Shown: positions 8,349 through 17,022 of the stretch, one piece after another
Layout: each line of letters starts with the position of its first letter
How positions within the stretch are numbered: position 1 is the stretch's first letter
NCBI GenBank assembly: GCA_022820995.1
Contig: JAJEEM010000059.1
Location: 135,677 to 199,676 of the forward strand
Direction of reading: 5' to 3'
Source of the DNA: Gemmatimonadota bacterium
GTDB taxonomy: Bacteria > Gemmatimonadota > Gemmatimonadetes > Palauibacterales > Palauibacteraceae
DNA: 64,000 bases
The notes under the pieces: model-generated
Databases searched by the model: none
Seen by the model: the letters and a program-made list of their open reading frames with translations, nothing else
Told to the model about the DNA's origin: nothing
Translations under genes and position numbers: made by a program

Positions 8349-9472
8349 ACGCCGCAGCGGGACCGCTCCTCGGCGGCGTCGGCCTGCGCCGGAGCTACGG
8401 CGGGAGGACGGCCGTCGAGGTGCACCGCATCGAACTGCGGGAGGGCGAGATGCTCGCGGTGTTCGGGCCGAACGGGGCCGGGAAATCCACGTTGCTGCGC
8501 CTGCTCGCCATGCTGGAGAAGCCCGACGCCGGAGAGGTCGCGTTCCGCGGCGGGTCGGGACGGCCGGCCGAGCGTGCGCTCCGGGCCGCGTCCGCGGTCG
8601 TGTTTCAACGCCCCCACTTCTGGAGCGACTCCGTCGAGTACAACGTCGGACTCGGGCTGGCCCTGCGCGGCGTGCCCCGCCCCGAAGCCCGCGCCCGCTC
8701 GCGCACGGTGTGCGAGCAACTCGCGATCTCACACCTGCTGGGAGCCCCCATATCGCGGTTGTCCGGAGGGGAGGCGCAGCGCGTGGCGCTCGCGCGGGCG
8801 CTCGTTCTCGACCCCGAGATCCTCTTCCTCGACGAGCCGACGGCGAATCTCGACACCGATTCGCGGCTCGATCTCCGCCACGACCTGGAGCGCGTGGCCC
8901 GGGAGCGGGCGACGAGCGTCTTCCTCATCACCCACGACCGGGGCGAGGCCTTCCACCTCGCGGATCGGGTCGCCGTGATCCGGGACGGGAAGCTGGTCCA
9001 GACGGGCACGCCGAAGGAGATCTACGAGAATCCGGCGGATGTCTACACGGCGCGGGTCACCGGGGCGGAGTTCACGATCTCCGGCGCCGTGACGCGGGCG
9101 CACGAGCGCATGGTCACGGTCGACATCGGGGGCGCGTCGCTCGTGGCCCTCGGCGAGGCGGTCCCGGGGACGCCCGTGAAGATCGCCTATCGTCCGGAAG
9201 ATCTCGTCCTCGGACCTCCGGATGTCCCCCCCGCGGATCTGAGCACGCGCAACCTGGTCGTGGCGACGGTGGAGGAACGACGCGACATGGGCGGGCTCGT
9301 ACGGCTGCGGCTCCGCGGTCCCGTCGAACTCGTGGCCCTCGTCACGCTCGACGCGGCGGAGGAACTCGGCGTCGAACCCGGCGCGCGGTTCGCGGTGCGC
9401 GCGAAGGCCACCGCGCTGCATGCGTTCCCCGCCGCCCCGCCGGCCACGACGCCGTCGGATCCGGCCGGCTAG
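8345..9472 (+). CDS. tupC: Tungstate ABC transporter, ATP-binding protein with TOBE-like C-terminus
   Basis: 375 residues. Walker A GPNGAGKST, signature LSGGEAQRVALARA, Walker B ILFLDEPTANLD and switch HDRGEA are all intact. From about residue 225 a beta-rich C-terminal region (VTGAEFTISGAV, VDIGGASLVAL, KIAYRPEDL) resembles the TOBE/MOP-like oxyanion-sensing domain of ModC. The domain suggests feedback inhibition by bound tungstate or molybdate. The stop codon overlaps the stop of the convergent next gene within ctag, so both genes end with no spacer. Confidence 0.88.
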   Translation: MNAAAGPLLGGVGLRRSYGGRTAVEVHRIELREGEMLAVFGPNGAGKSTLLRLLAMLEKPDAGEVAFRGGSGRPAERALRAASAVVFQRPHFWSDSVEYNVGLGLALRGVPRPEARARSRTVCEQLAISHLLGAPISRLSGGEAQRVALARALVLDPEILFLDEPTANLDTDSRLDLRHDLERVARERATSVFLITHDRGEAFHLADRVAVIRDGKLVQTGTPKEIYENPADVYTARVTGAEFTISGAVTRAHERMVTVDIGGASLVALGEAVPGTPVKIAYRPEDLVLGPPDVPPADLSTRNLVVATVEERRDMGGLVRLRLRGPVELVALVTLDAAEELGVEPGARFAVRAKATALHAFPAAPPATTPSDPAG

Positions 9473-10701
9473 CCCGAATTCCGCCGGATCCCCGGGCCCG
9501 TCCAAATGACGATGGCTCCGCAGCGCCCCACGGCCCCGCCGAACTCGGCCGGCAACTCGCTCGGGCCTCGATAGACCTCGATCCCGGCGATCTCGGACGG
9601 CGAGACGAAGTTGTCGATCGATTCGCCGGCGCCGCCGTCGCGGATCACGCGCACGCCGTCCAGGTAGACGTTCGCGTTCATGCACCCGTACTCGGCGCGA
9701 CTGCTCAGGCTGGGCGCGCCCCGGGTCATGCGGATGACGCAGTTGTTGTTCGCGCCTCCGGTGCACTCGGTGCGCACGCCCGGAATCCGTCCCAAATAGT
9801 GCGTGACGCGGATCGCGCCGGCGTCCTGGATGTCGTCCCGCGTGAGGAATATCCCGGCGCCGATCGCCTCGCCGAGTTCGCGACGGTCGTAGAACCCCTG
9901 CAGCTCCAGCCGCTTCTCGCGCAGCGCCGTGACGACGATCGGCGCGAGTTCGATCGGGTCCACGCTGAGTTCGAAATCCACCTGCACGGTGCGGTCGCTC
10001 GGGAGGCGCACCAACTGGTCCAGGGGATCGAAGGTGAGGTGGTCCACGGTCACCCGGTACATGCCCGGATCGAGGTCGGTGAACATGAAGCGGCCGCTGC
10101 CATCGGTCATTCCCTGCCGGTCCTCCGCCAGCAGCGTGTCCGAAAGAACGACGTTCGCGGCGTCGACCGGACGGCCGGAACGCCGATCCACCACCCGTCC
10201 CACGATTCGGCCGGGCACGGTGAGCAGGCTGGCGAGCGCACCTTCCTCCACACCCACGAGGATGTCCCACCCGGCCGGCGGGCCGGATGCGATGTTCACT
10301 CGAGCCGGCTCCGTGCGGAAGGACGCGAACCTTGCGTTCACGGTGAGATCCTCCAGGGGCGGAAGGCCGCAGAGGACGTACACGCCCTCGCTGTCCGCGT
10401 CCACGGAGACGGTGCGCTGCCGTCCTTCGCCCTCGGTCCAGCTCGCCGTGACCGTGGCGCCCGGAATGAGGATGCCCTGGAGCGTATCGCGAACGACGCC
10501 GGCGAGACCGGTGAGGGACGAATCCCCCTCCGCCGGACAGGTCACGATGCTTCGGGGCGGGGTGAGGGTCAGGCTCTGGGCGGCGAGACGAGATCCGGCG
10601 GAGGCGAGGATGGCGGCTCCCGCCAAAGCGAAGGATGCAACCCGGCAGACCGCCCTTGTCCGCGCCTGCGCCTCCGAACGGCCCTCTCGATGTGTTCGCA
10701 T
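9469..10701 (-). CDS. Exported protein with two carboxypeptidase-regulatory domains and a TonB-plug-like domain, no barrel
   Basis: 410 residues from ATG 10701, with signal peptide (ASFALAGAAILAS...RLAAQ). Two carboxypeptidase-regulatory-like domains lie at about 55-140 and 165-260 (GRIVGRVVDRRSGRPVDAANV, GSGRFMFTDLDPGMY). A plug-like domain follows (about 270-405: LQGFYDRRELGEAIGAGIF, IQDAGAIRVTHYLGRIPGV, NVYLDGVRV, IEVYRGPSELPAEFGG) and ends CGAIVIWTG. A real TonB-dependent receptor would continue for 500 or more residues of barrel; here the protein stops. It shares GFYxR and the C-x-AI-x-hW ending with the genes at 13298 and 17023. Four or more cysteines may form disulfides. Function unknown; probably periplasmic or surface-exposed. 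Confidence 0.8.
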   Translation of the reverse strand: MRTHREGRSEAQARTRAVCRVASFALAGAAILASAGSRLAAQSLTLTPPRSIVTCPAEGDSSLTGLAGVVRDTLQGILIPGATVTASWTEGEGRQRTVSVDADSEGVYVLCGLPPLEDLTVNARFASFRTEPARVNIASGPPAGWDILVGVEEGALASLLTVPGRIVGRVVDRRSGRPVDAANVVLSDTLLAEDRQGMTDGSGRFMFTDLDPGMYRVTVDHLTFDPLDQLVRLPSDRTVQVDFELSVDPIELAPIVVTALREKRLELQGFYDRRELGEAIGAGIFLTRDDIQDAGAIRVTHYLGRIPGVRTECTGGANNNCVIRMTRGAPSLSSRAEYGCMNANVYLDGVRVIRDGGAGESIDNFVSPSEIAGIEVYRGPSELPAEFGGAVGRCGAIVIWTGPGIRRNSG

Positions 10702-10888
10702 CCTGCGGTCTCCGCCACTACGTCGACAAGCCACGTGTTGAAAGTAACGCAGACGCGGTTCGCGCACACGACGCACGCCGGGCCGGGCCGGCCCCCGGCG
10801 TCCGGGGGTTCGCGACGGGTGGCGGTATTGCGAGACACTCCCGGACGCTGTCACTCTTTCGAGGGTTCTTCGGCTGCGGAGTCTCATC

Positions 10889-11341
10889 TTGCGAATCGTG
10901 CGAAACCGGCAAACTCGCTACGCGATCGGCGTCGTTTGCGTCCTCCTCGGATCGTCCGGATGCCTGGATCTGGGAGTCGGACTCTCTCCGACCGTGGGGA
11001 ACATGCTCTCGTCCGTGGTCAGCGAGGGATCCGCCCTGCCCGAGTTCGCGCGCGCCGCCGGGGGGCCCGGATCCATGCGGGTCTCGGGCCAGATCGTGGG
11101 CCGGCTTCGGTGCGATTACGTGTCCCCGGATCTGCGGGAGGTCGACGGAGGGCTGGAACTGGCCATCACGATCGTGTCGGGCCGGCAGGGCTGCAACAGC
11201 CTGACGCCCTCGACGCTTTCCTACGTCGCGAACATCTACAACGTCGAGCCCGGATCCTGGTCGATTCTCGTGGAGCATCGCTACGAGGGCGTGGACGGAA
11301 CACCCGGCGAGCGGCTGTACGACGTCGTCACGGTGAACTAG
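10889..11341 (+). CDS. Small putative lipoprotein, unknown function
   Basis: 150 residues from TTG 10889, with ggag a few bases upstream; no in-frame ATG comes before residue 40. Signal segment YAIGVVCVLLGSSGC fits a lipobox with the modified Cys near residue 25. The mature part has two further cysteines (RLRCDY, RQGCNSL) and predicted beta strands, ending in VEHRYEG...YDVVTVN, reminiscent of a small beta-sandwich. It is divergent from the plug protein at 9469. I do not recognise a family. Confidence 0.6.
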   Translation: MRIVRNRQTRYAIGVVCVLLGSSGCLDLGVGLSPTVGNMLSSVVSEGSALPEFARAAGGPGSMRVSGQIVGRLRCDYVSPDLREVDGGLELAITIVSGRQGCNSLTPSTLSYVANIYNVEPGSWSILVEHRYEGVDGTPGERLYDVVTVN

Positions 11342-11406
11342 CCGCCGGAGGCTCGCGGCTGCGGCGTCACTTCGGTGCCCGCAGCGTCACTCCGGCACTC
11401 GCCATG

Positions 11407-11676
11407 TTACTCCAGAGGCGCGGCGCGGGATTGGAGTTCCAGCAGATCCGCGTCGCTCATGTCGGCCAGCGCGCGCGTCGCCTCGGCCACGCTGCGACTC
11501 TCGTGCGGGAGCCAGCGCGGGGGCGTGAAGGGGTCCTCGAGGCACACGAAGTAGATGCGGGCCGCGTGCGGCGTATTCGGCTGGCCGCCCGAGACGTAGG
11601 CTTCCCAGCGGACCATTCCCCCGTCGAGGAAGGTGCGGGAGAGCGCCTTTTTCGGATCCACCCTCGCGCCGCTCAC
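11407..11676 (-). CDS. Hypothetical protein, second gene of a two-gene unit
   Basis: 89 residues from GTG 11676, overlapping the stop of the upstream gene by 4 bases. The sequence (ALSRTFLDGGMVRWEAYVSGG, AARIYFVCLEDPFTPPRWL, MSDADLLELQSRAAPLE) has no signal peptide or membrane segment and looks like a small cytosolic alpha/beta protein. The tight coupling implies joint function with the 96-residue neighbour. Family not recognised. Confidence 0.6.
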   Translation of the reverse strand: MSGARVDPKKALSRTFLDGGMVRWEAYVSGGQPNTPHAARIYFVCLEDPFTPPRWLPHESRSVAEATRALADMSDADLLELQSRAAPLE

Positions 11677-11963
11677 ACCTTCACCGAGCGCGCGAGCAGT
11701 TCGCGGAGTCCCGCCTCGTCCATCTCGGACACGGCCTGCTTCGGGACCTTTGAGATGCCCGGCGGCGCCTGGTTGTAGCGCTGGGGGACTGTGATGTCGT
11801 CCTGGTTCCGGAACATCACGAGCAGCCGGGGCGACTGTTGCGTGGTGCCCGAGAAGATCGAGAACTCGGCCTGCCAGGTGGCCCCGGACTCGCTCTTGAA
11901 CCGGGTTCGGGCGCTGTCCGCGGCCCCATCCATCCGGAAGATCAGTTTCTTCAGAAGCGACAT
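11673..11963 (-). CDS. Hypothetical protein, first gene of a two-gene unit
   Basis: 96 residues from ATG 11963 (MSLLKKLIFRMDG). Beta-rich middle (ATWQAEFSIFSG, PRLLVMFRNQDD) and a helical end (MDEAGLRELLARSVKV) that resembles the end of its partner (MSDADLLELQSRA). Cytosolic by composition. No known family recognised. The 4-base overlap with the next gene indicates an operon. Confidence 0.6.
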   Translation of the reverse strand: MSLLKKLIFRMDGAADSARTRFKSESGATWQAEFSIFSGTTQQSPRLLVMFRNQDDITVPQRYNQAPPGISKVPKQAVSEMDEAGLRELLARSVKV

Positions 11964-12122
11964 GGGCGCCACACTAGGCGAGTCGGGCGCGACCCGCCAG
12001 CCTGCCGTCGGCCCGCCGCCAACTTGAAGGCTTCCGATGCGGGCGAGAAGCTGCGACTATGCATCGGATTCGAGCCCGGCGGGGGGCTTCCGGCCACCCG
12101 TCGGCCACGCAAGGAGAACGTC

Positions 12123-13301
12123 ATGCCGGTCCACCGTCGCTCATCGCTCGCCGCTGCGGCGCCCCGCCTGTACTCGGCGACGATCGTCTTCCTTCTCGGC
12201 ATCTTCATCCTTCCGTCCGCCGCGGCCGGTCAGGATGCGGACGTCATCGACGCGTTCGCGCGGCAGATCGCGGCGGATGTCGAAGCGGACGGCGTCGGCG
12301 GGATCACGGCGGCGGTCTTCAAGGGAGACCAGGTGCTGTGGGCACAGGGGTTCGGCTGGGCCGATCCGGAGAACCGCGTGCCCGCGGGCGTGCGGACGAT
12401 CTACCGGACCGGATCGATCTCGAAGTCGGTGACGGCGATTCTGATGGCGGATCTCGTGGAGGAGGGGACGGTCGCGCTCGATGACGCCGTCGTGGACCAC
12501 TTGCCCGAGGCCGCCGGCTTCGGGGACCCGCCGGCCGACATGGCGCCGATCACGTTGCGGCAGTTGGCGAGCCACACCGCCGGCCTCATCCGGGAGCCCG
12601 AACTCGAAGGGGCCGCGGCGGGGCCGATCGAGGACTGGGGATACAAGATCCTCGCTTCGATCCCCCACACCCGGTTCTACACGATGCCCGGCACCCGGTA
12701 TCAGTACTCCAACATCGGGTACGGCGTGCTCGGTTACGCTCTGCAGCGGGCGGCCGGGACGTCCTTCATGGACCTCGTCGAGGACCGACTGTTCGAACCC
12801 CTAGGGATGCGCTCCTCGACCTTCATCGTCGGCCCCGACCTGTGGCGGCGGGTCGCGGTGGGCTTCGCGAACGGAGCCGACGGCGTCGTGGACGCCGACT
12901 TCCCGGCGCTCGAGCACGAGGGGCGCGGATACAAGGTGCCGAACGGCGGCGTCTACGCGACGGTCGGAGATCTCGCGACGTTCGCGGCCGCGGTCATGGG
13001 CATGACCGAACACGAACTCCTGGAGCCGGCGACCCGACGGGAGGTCATGACGGTCCAGACCCCCGAGGACCCCGACGCGGGGTACGGACTCGGCTTCTCG
13101 ATTCGTCCCGTCCCGCTCGAGGGCGGCGGCGTGCGGTTCGTCGGCCACGGCGGTTCCGTCGCCGGATACAACATGTACCTCGTGTTCGAACCCGAGAGCG
13201 GATACGGCGTCGCGCTCGGCCGCAACTACAATCGCGGCGCCACCAACCTCGGCGAGGCCGGCAACGGGCTCCTCCAGGCGCTGCTCGAGGCCGGCGGTTG
13301 A
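12123..13301 (+). CDS. Beta-lactamase-related serine hydrolase, exported
   Basis: 392 residues from ATG 12123, preceded by caaggaga. A signal peptide ends near AAAGQ (about 37). The penicillin-binding-protein/class C fold motifs are complete: S-x-x-K as GSISKSV (near residue 100), Y-x-N as YQYSNIGYG, and the third motif as VGHGGSVAGY (HGG replacing KTG). Proteins with HGG are usually esterases or D-amino peptidases rather than true beta-lactamases. It acts in the periplasm. The downstream plug-like gene starts inside its stop codon. Although blaI lies 10 kb away, I see no BlaI-type operator in front of this gene. Confidence 0.85.
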   Translation: MPVHRRSSLAAAAPRLYSATIVFLLGIFILPSAAAGQDADVIDAFARQIAADVEADGVGGITAAVFKGDQVLWAQGFGWADPENRVPAGVRTIYRTGSISKSVTAILMADLVEEGTVALDDAVVDHLPEAAGFGDPPADMAPITLRQLASHTAGLIREPELEGAAAGPIEDWGYKILASIPHTRFYTMPGTRYQYSNIGYGVLGYALQRAAGTSFMDLVEDRLFEPLGMRSSTFIVGPDLWRRVAVGFANGADGVVDADFPALEHEGRGYKVPNGGVYATVGDLATFAAAVMGMTEHELLEPATRREVMTVQTPEDPDAGYGLGFSIRPVPLEGGGVRFVGHGGSVAGYNMYLVFEPESGYGVALGRNYNRGATNLGEAGNGLLQALLEAGG

Positions 13302-14329
13302 GGAGGATCGCGCCGCTCCTCGCGCTGGCGGCGGCCGCGGTCGCGCCGTACCCGGCGACGGGGCAGGAGGAGGAGGAAGAGCGGGTCCTCCGCATCTGCC
13401 GGCAACTCGGGCAGGCGGAACTCGAGGTCGGCATCGAGGGCATGATCCGGGACGATGAGAGCCGGGTCCCGCTGCCGGGGGCGACGGTCGTGATCCGCTA
13501 CGAGGCCGAACGCGGGATGCCGACGCCGGAAGACGTGCGGATCGAGGCGGATGGGCGAGGGCGATACCAGGCCTGCGGACTCGAGGCGTTCCGGGAGATC
13601 CGGGTGCGCCCGAACTATCGGTCCCGGCGCGGGAAGGAGCGCAAGGTCGAACTCGACCGGTCGAAGTTCGTCGACCTCGAGGTGGATATGGGGGACGCGG
13701 CGTTCGTCGTCCTCTCCGTGGTGGACGCCGCGGACGGGCGACCGGTGGCAGGCGCGCAGATCGACTTCTCTCCGCTGCCGGTCTCCGGGGTCACGGATTC
13801 GCTCGGACGCGTGGCGTTCCGTTCCATTCCACCGCTTACCTACGGTCTGCGCGTCGCGCATATCGGTTACGCGCCCCTCGAGACCGACATCAACATCCTT
13901 ACGGATCAGAACGCGGAATTCCGCGTCGAACTCAACACCCGGGCGATCGCGCTCGCGCCGATCGAGGTGAGAGTGACGGGCCGCGATCCGTTCCTGCTCA
14001 CTTCGGGGTTCTACGAACGCCGACAGTCCATCGACGAGGGCTACTTCGCGACCTATCCGGAAATCGACCAGTTCATCCACCTCGGACAGCTGTTCCAGTT
14101 CAAGCGGGAACTCTCCATCCGATACCGCCGGAACCAGCTCATCCTCCTCAACGGCCGGCCGGCCAGCCGCCTCGGATTCACCCGGAGAAACCTGGGCGAA
14201 CTGAAATTCAACACCGTTCGGGGCGTCGAGGCGTATCGGTGCAGCGAGGCGCCGCCCGAGATCATGAACCAGGTCCCGAACACGATGCTCCTGACCGACT
14301 GCAACCTGGTCGCGATCTGGACGTACTGA
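13298..14329 (+). CDS. Exported carboxypeptidase-regulatory and plug-like protein, no barrel
   Basis: 343 residues from TTG 13298, overlapping the hydrolase stop by 4 bases. Signal peptide LRRIAPLLALAAAAVAPYPATG, then an acidic stretch (EEEEE), a first beta domain (about 40-130, with two cysteines), a second carboxypeptidase-regulatory-like domain (about 135-225) and a short plug-like end (TSGFYERRQSIDEGYFATY, QLILLNGRPASRLGF, VRGVEAYRCSEAP, LLTDCNLVAIWTY). It carries the same GFYxR and C-x-hhAIW landmarks as the genes at 9469 and 17023. Coupled translation with a serine hydrolase suggests a joint envelope role. Function unknown. Confidence 0.75.
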   Translation: MRRIAPLLALAAAAVAPYPATGQEEEEERVLRICRQLGQAELEVGIEGMIRDDESRVPLPGATVVIRYEAERGMPTPEDVRIEADGRGRYQACGLEAFREIRVRPNYRSRRGKERKVELDRSKFVDLEVDMGDAAFVVLSVVDAADGRPVAGAQIDFSPLPVSGVTDSLGRVAFRSIPPLTYGLRVAHIGYAPLETDINILTDQNAEFRVELNTRAIALAPIEVRVTGRDPFLLTSGFYERRQSIDEGYFATYPEIDQFIHLGQLFQFKRELSIRYRRNQLILLNGRPASRLGFTRRNLGELKFNTVRGVEAYRCSEAPPEIMNQVPNTMLLTDCNLVAIWTY

Positions 14330-15708
14330 GCCGCCTCTGGCGTGCGGCCCGCGACGTGCTGTGGGGGACGCACGAGGACTTCACGTCGGGAAGCCTGAAC
14401 CGCGGGGTCCTGCTCCTCGCCATCCCGATGGTGCTGGAGATGGCGGGGGAGTCGCTCTTCTTCCTCGTGGACATGGCCGTCGTGAGCCGGCTCGGGGCCG
14501 GCGCCCTGGCCGCGATCGCCCTCACGGAAGCGATGCTGTCCGTGATCTACTCGATCGCGATGGGGCTCGCGATGGCCACGACGGCGATGGTCGCGAGACG
14601 GACGGGAGAGAAGGACGAGCGCGGCGCGGCGAGGGCCGCCGTGCAGGCGATCGTGCTGAGCGTCGGCATCGCCGCGGTCCTCGGCCTCGCCGGGGCGATG
14701 CTGGCCCCGTCGCTGCTCCGGGCCATGGGAGGATCCCCGGAAGTCGTCGCCGCAGGCACGACCTTCGCCCGCATCCAGCTCGGCGGGATGGTCGTCATCA
14801 TCCTCCTCTTCGTGAACAACGCGATCTACCGGGGGGCGGGCGACCCCTCGATGGCCATGCGTTCCGTGTGGCTGGCGAACGGGATCAACATCGTGCTCGA
14901 TCCCGTGCTCGTGTTCGGCCTCTGGATCTTTCCGGAACTCGGGCTCCCGGGCGCCGCCGTGGCCACGACGACCGGGCGCGGGATCGGGGCCGCGTACCAG
15001 TTGTGGCACCTGTCCCGCGGCGAGCGCATCCGGGTGCGGCGGGACGACCTCCGGGTCCGCTGGCCCGTGATCCGGCGTCTCGCGCGCGTCTCGGTCGGGG
15101 GCGTGGGCCAGATGCTCGTGACCCAGGTCAGCTACATCGCCTCGATCCGGATCCTGTCCGAGTTCGGGACGATCGCCCTCGCAGGCTACACGATGGCGAT
15201 CCGCGTCGTCATCTTCATCATCCTCCCCGCCTGGGGCCTCGCGAACGCCGCCGCCACGCTGGTGGGCCAAAACCTCGGCGCGGAGAAGCCGGATCGCGCC
15301 GAGCGGGCCGTCTACCTCACGGGCTTCTGGAACATGCTGTTCATGGCCGTGGTGACGGTCGTCTTCGTCGCCTTCCCGGAGCCGATCCTGGCGCCGTTCG
15401 CCCCGGACCCGGAAACGCTCGACGTGGGCGTGCGCGCCCTCCGCATCATCAGCTACGGGTACATCTTCTACGCCTGGGGCATGGTGACGATGCAGGCCTT
15501 CAACGGAGCCGGCGACACGGCGACGCCGACCTGGATCAACATCTGGGTCTTCTGGTTCTTCCAGTTGCCAGTCGCGGCGCTGCTCGCCTTCGGCGCCGGG
15601 TGGGGCGAGACGGGCGTGTTCTGGTCGTTCGCGGTCGCCTACTCCCTGTCGGCCGTCGTCGGCCTCTGGATCTTCCGACGCGGCCGCTGGAAGCAGAAGG
15701 AGGTGTAA
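14326..15708 (+). CDS. MATE family efflux transporter
   Basis: About 460 residues with twelve membrane segments and the two-lobed MATE repeat: lobe 1 begins LLLAIPMVLEMAGESLFFLVDMAVVSRLG, lobe 2 near VSVGGVGQMLVTQ. These transporters exchange drugs or metabolites for sodium or protons. The start is unclear: a CTG at 14326 overlaps the previous stop as CTGA and keeps the N-terminal helix SRLWRAARDVLWGTHEDFT, which is conserved in relatives. GTG at 14356 is the nearest standard alternative. The next gene follows after aaggaggtg. Confidence 0.85.
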   Translation: MSRLWRAARDVLWGTHEDFTSGSLNRGVLLLAIPMVLEMAGESLFFLVDMAVVSRLGAGALAAIALTEAMLSVIYSIAMGLAMATTAMVARRTGEKDERGAARAAVQAIVLSVGIAAVLGLAGAMLAPSLLRAMGGSPEVVAAGTTFARIQLGGMVVIILLFVNNAIYRGAGDPSMAMRSVWLANGINIVLDPVLVFGLWIFPELGLPGAAVATTTGRGIGAAYQLWHLSRGERIRVRRDDLRVRWPVIRRLARVSVGGVGQMLVTQVSYIASIRILSEFGTIALAGYTMAIRVVIFIILPAWGLANAAATLVGQNLGAEKPDRAERAVYLTGFWNMLFMAVVTVVFVAFPEPILAPFAPDPETLDVGVRALRIISYGYIFYAWGMVTMQAFNGAGDTATPTWINIWVFWFFQLPVAALLAFGAGWGETGVFWSFAVAYSLSAVVGLWIFRRGRWKQKEV

Positions 15709-15711
15709 CTC

Positions 15712-16983
15712 GTGGTCGGTGGGGCACTCTACCGGTCCTGTACCCGAAATTGGGGACGTCTGGTCGTCGTGGTTGCGGTGTCAGGCTGGGTCTGCGCCTG
15801 CCGTGGCGGAACCGATGGCCGGGAGTCCGGGACCGGAGCCTCGACCCCGGCGGTAACCGTTCGCGACTCGGCGGGGGTGGAACTCGTGACGATCGAGAGC
15901 GCCGCCGCGGCCCTCCCCGAGTGGGGACTGGACACGGTCCTCGTCGCGATCGACGGGTCGTCGCCGCACCTGTCGTTCATACTCGATGCCCTGTGGTTGA
16001 GCGACGAGCGGATCGTGGTTCCCGATCTCGGCGCCCGCGTGCTGCATGTGTACGACCCATCCGGCGCCTATCAGCGGAGTCTCGGCGGGGACGGCGATGG
16101 CCCGGGAGAGTTCCGCAGAATCGGCGCGGTAACGGCCGGCGCCGGAGACACGATCTCCGTCTTCGACGCGACGGACGGCGCGGGCGGCAGCATCCAGTTG
16201 TACGATCCTGACGAGGGCTTTCTGGAGTCGATTCCGCTTCCGCCGCCCGACGGGGAAGGTGCACGGCGCCAGGGCTGGCACTGGGGCGCCGCAGGTTACG
16301 TGGGGCTCGCGGAACGCCGCGAACCGATGGCGCGCGTGGCGCCGGACCTCCACTTCCGGGCCACGATCTCGGTACTGGAACGGCTCGGAAACGGAGCGCG
16401 CGCCGACGCGGCGGTCCGGTTCCCGGGGAGCTACTCCGGTTTTCACGATTCGGGGATGGACGTGCGGCTGCCCTTCAGCCATCGGCCGGTGGTCCTCGTC
16501 GGACCCGACCGGCTGCTGTACGGGGCCGGACAGCGCTTCGAAATCCTCGAACTCGACCGGTCGTTCACGCTTCGGCGGATCCTCCGTTGGCCGTCGCTGC
16601 AAGAACCGCTGGACGACGAGGATCTGGAACAGGCCCGATCGGAATGGCTGGCGCCCCGGCAGGGGGAGGTCGATCCGGAACCCCTGCAGGCGATCCTCGA
16701 CGTGATGTTCGCGCCGGAGTTGCTCCCGGAGGAGCGGCCCGCGATCGGGAAGGCGCTCTTCGATGACGAGGGCCGAATCTGGGTCGCCCGCTTCGAGCCC
16801 TTCGTGTTCGTCGAGAGGCTTTACTACGTGCTCGAGCCCGATGGCGAGCCTGTGGCGCGACTCCGGATCCCGGCGGAAAAACGGGCGCTGCTCTCCGGCG
16901 TTCGCGGCGATCGAGTGCTGCTGGCCGGAAAGGACGCGCTCGACGTCCCGCGGATCGAGGTCGTGCGGATCCGGAAGCCCTGA
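15712..16983 (+). CDS. Six-bladed beta-propeller lipoprotein
   Basis: 423 residues from GTG 15712 with a near-perfect ribosome site (aaggaggtg at 15697-15705). A lipoprotein signal ends GWVCAC (Cys near 30). Then come propeller blades with repeats such as VVPDLGARVLHVYDPSGAYQRSLGGDGDGPGEFRRI, a hallmark of the 6-bladed propeller family common in Gemmatimonadota and Bacteroidota, and later RILRWPSL and a FDDEGRIWVARFEP blade. It sits on the membrane facing outward, probably in binding or assembly. It is convergent with the plug protein at 17023 and is a distant paralogue of the lipoprotein at 18560. Confidence 0.8.
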   Translation: MVGGALYRSCTRNWGRLVVVVAVSGWVCACRGGTDGRESGTGASTPAVTVRDSAGVELVTIESAAAALPEWGLDTVLVAIDGSSPHLSFILDALWLSDERIVVPDLGARVLHVYDPSGAYQRSLGGDGDGPGEFRRIGAVTAGAGDTISVFDATDGAGGSIQLYDPDEGFLESIPLPPPDGEGARRQGWHWGAAGYVGLAERREPMARVAPDLHFRATISVLERLGNGARADAAVRFPGSYSGFHDSGMDVRLPFSHRPVVLVGPDRLLYGAGQRFEILELDRSFTLRRILRWPSLQEPLDDEDLEQARSEWLAPRQGEVDPEPLQAILDVMFAPELLPEERPAIGKALFDDEGRIWVARFEPFVFVERLYYVLEPDGEPVARLRIPAEKRALLSGVRGDRVLLAGKDALDVPRIEVVRIRKP

Positions 16984-17022
16984 CGCCTGGGGTATGGTGA
17001 CAGGGAGGTGTAGGCGAACGGG

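Noticed and set aside
9469-10701. Annotation as a TonB-dependent receptor
   Set aside because: The plug-like domain is present but there is no beta-barrel; the protein ends cleanly with a conserved closing motif shared with two other genes, so it is not a truncated receptor.
10702-10760. ACTACGTCGAC upstream of the plug gene at 9469 as a possible second BlaI site
   Set aside because: Only one half-site (ACTACGT) is shared with the blaI dyad; the second arm is absent, so chance is likely.
8710-11778. A continuous open frame of about 1020 codons on the plus strand
   Set aside because: It crosses tupC in the wrong frame and runs antisense to the plug protein; composition is Arg/Gly/Pro/Ala-rich without any domain, as expected for high-GC shadow frames.
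12000-12122. BlaI control of the serine hydrolase at 12123
   Set aside because: No ACTA-N6-TAGT dyad or similar repeat is present before this gene, and its HGG motif argues against a classical beta-lactamase.
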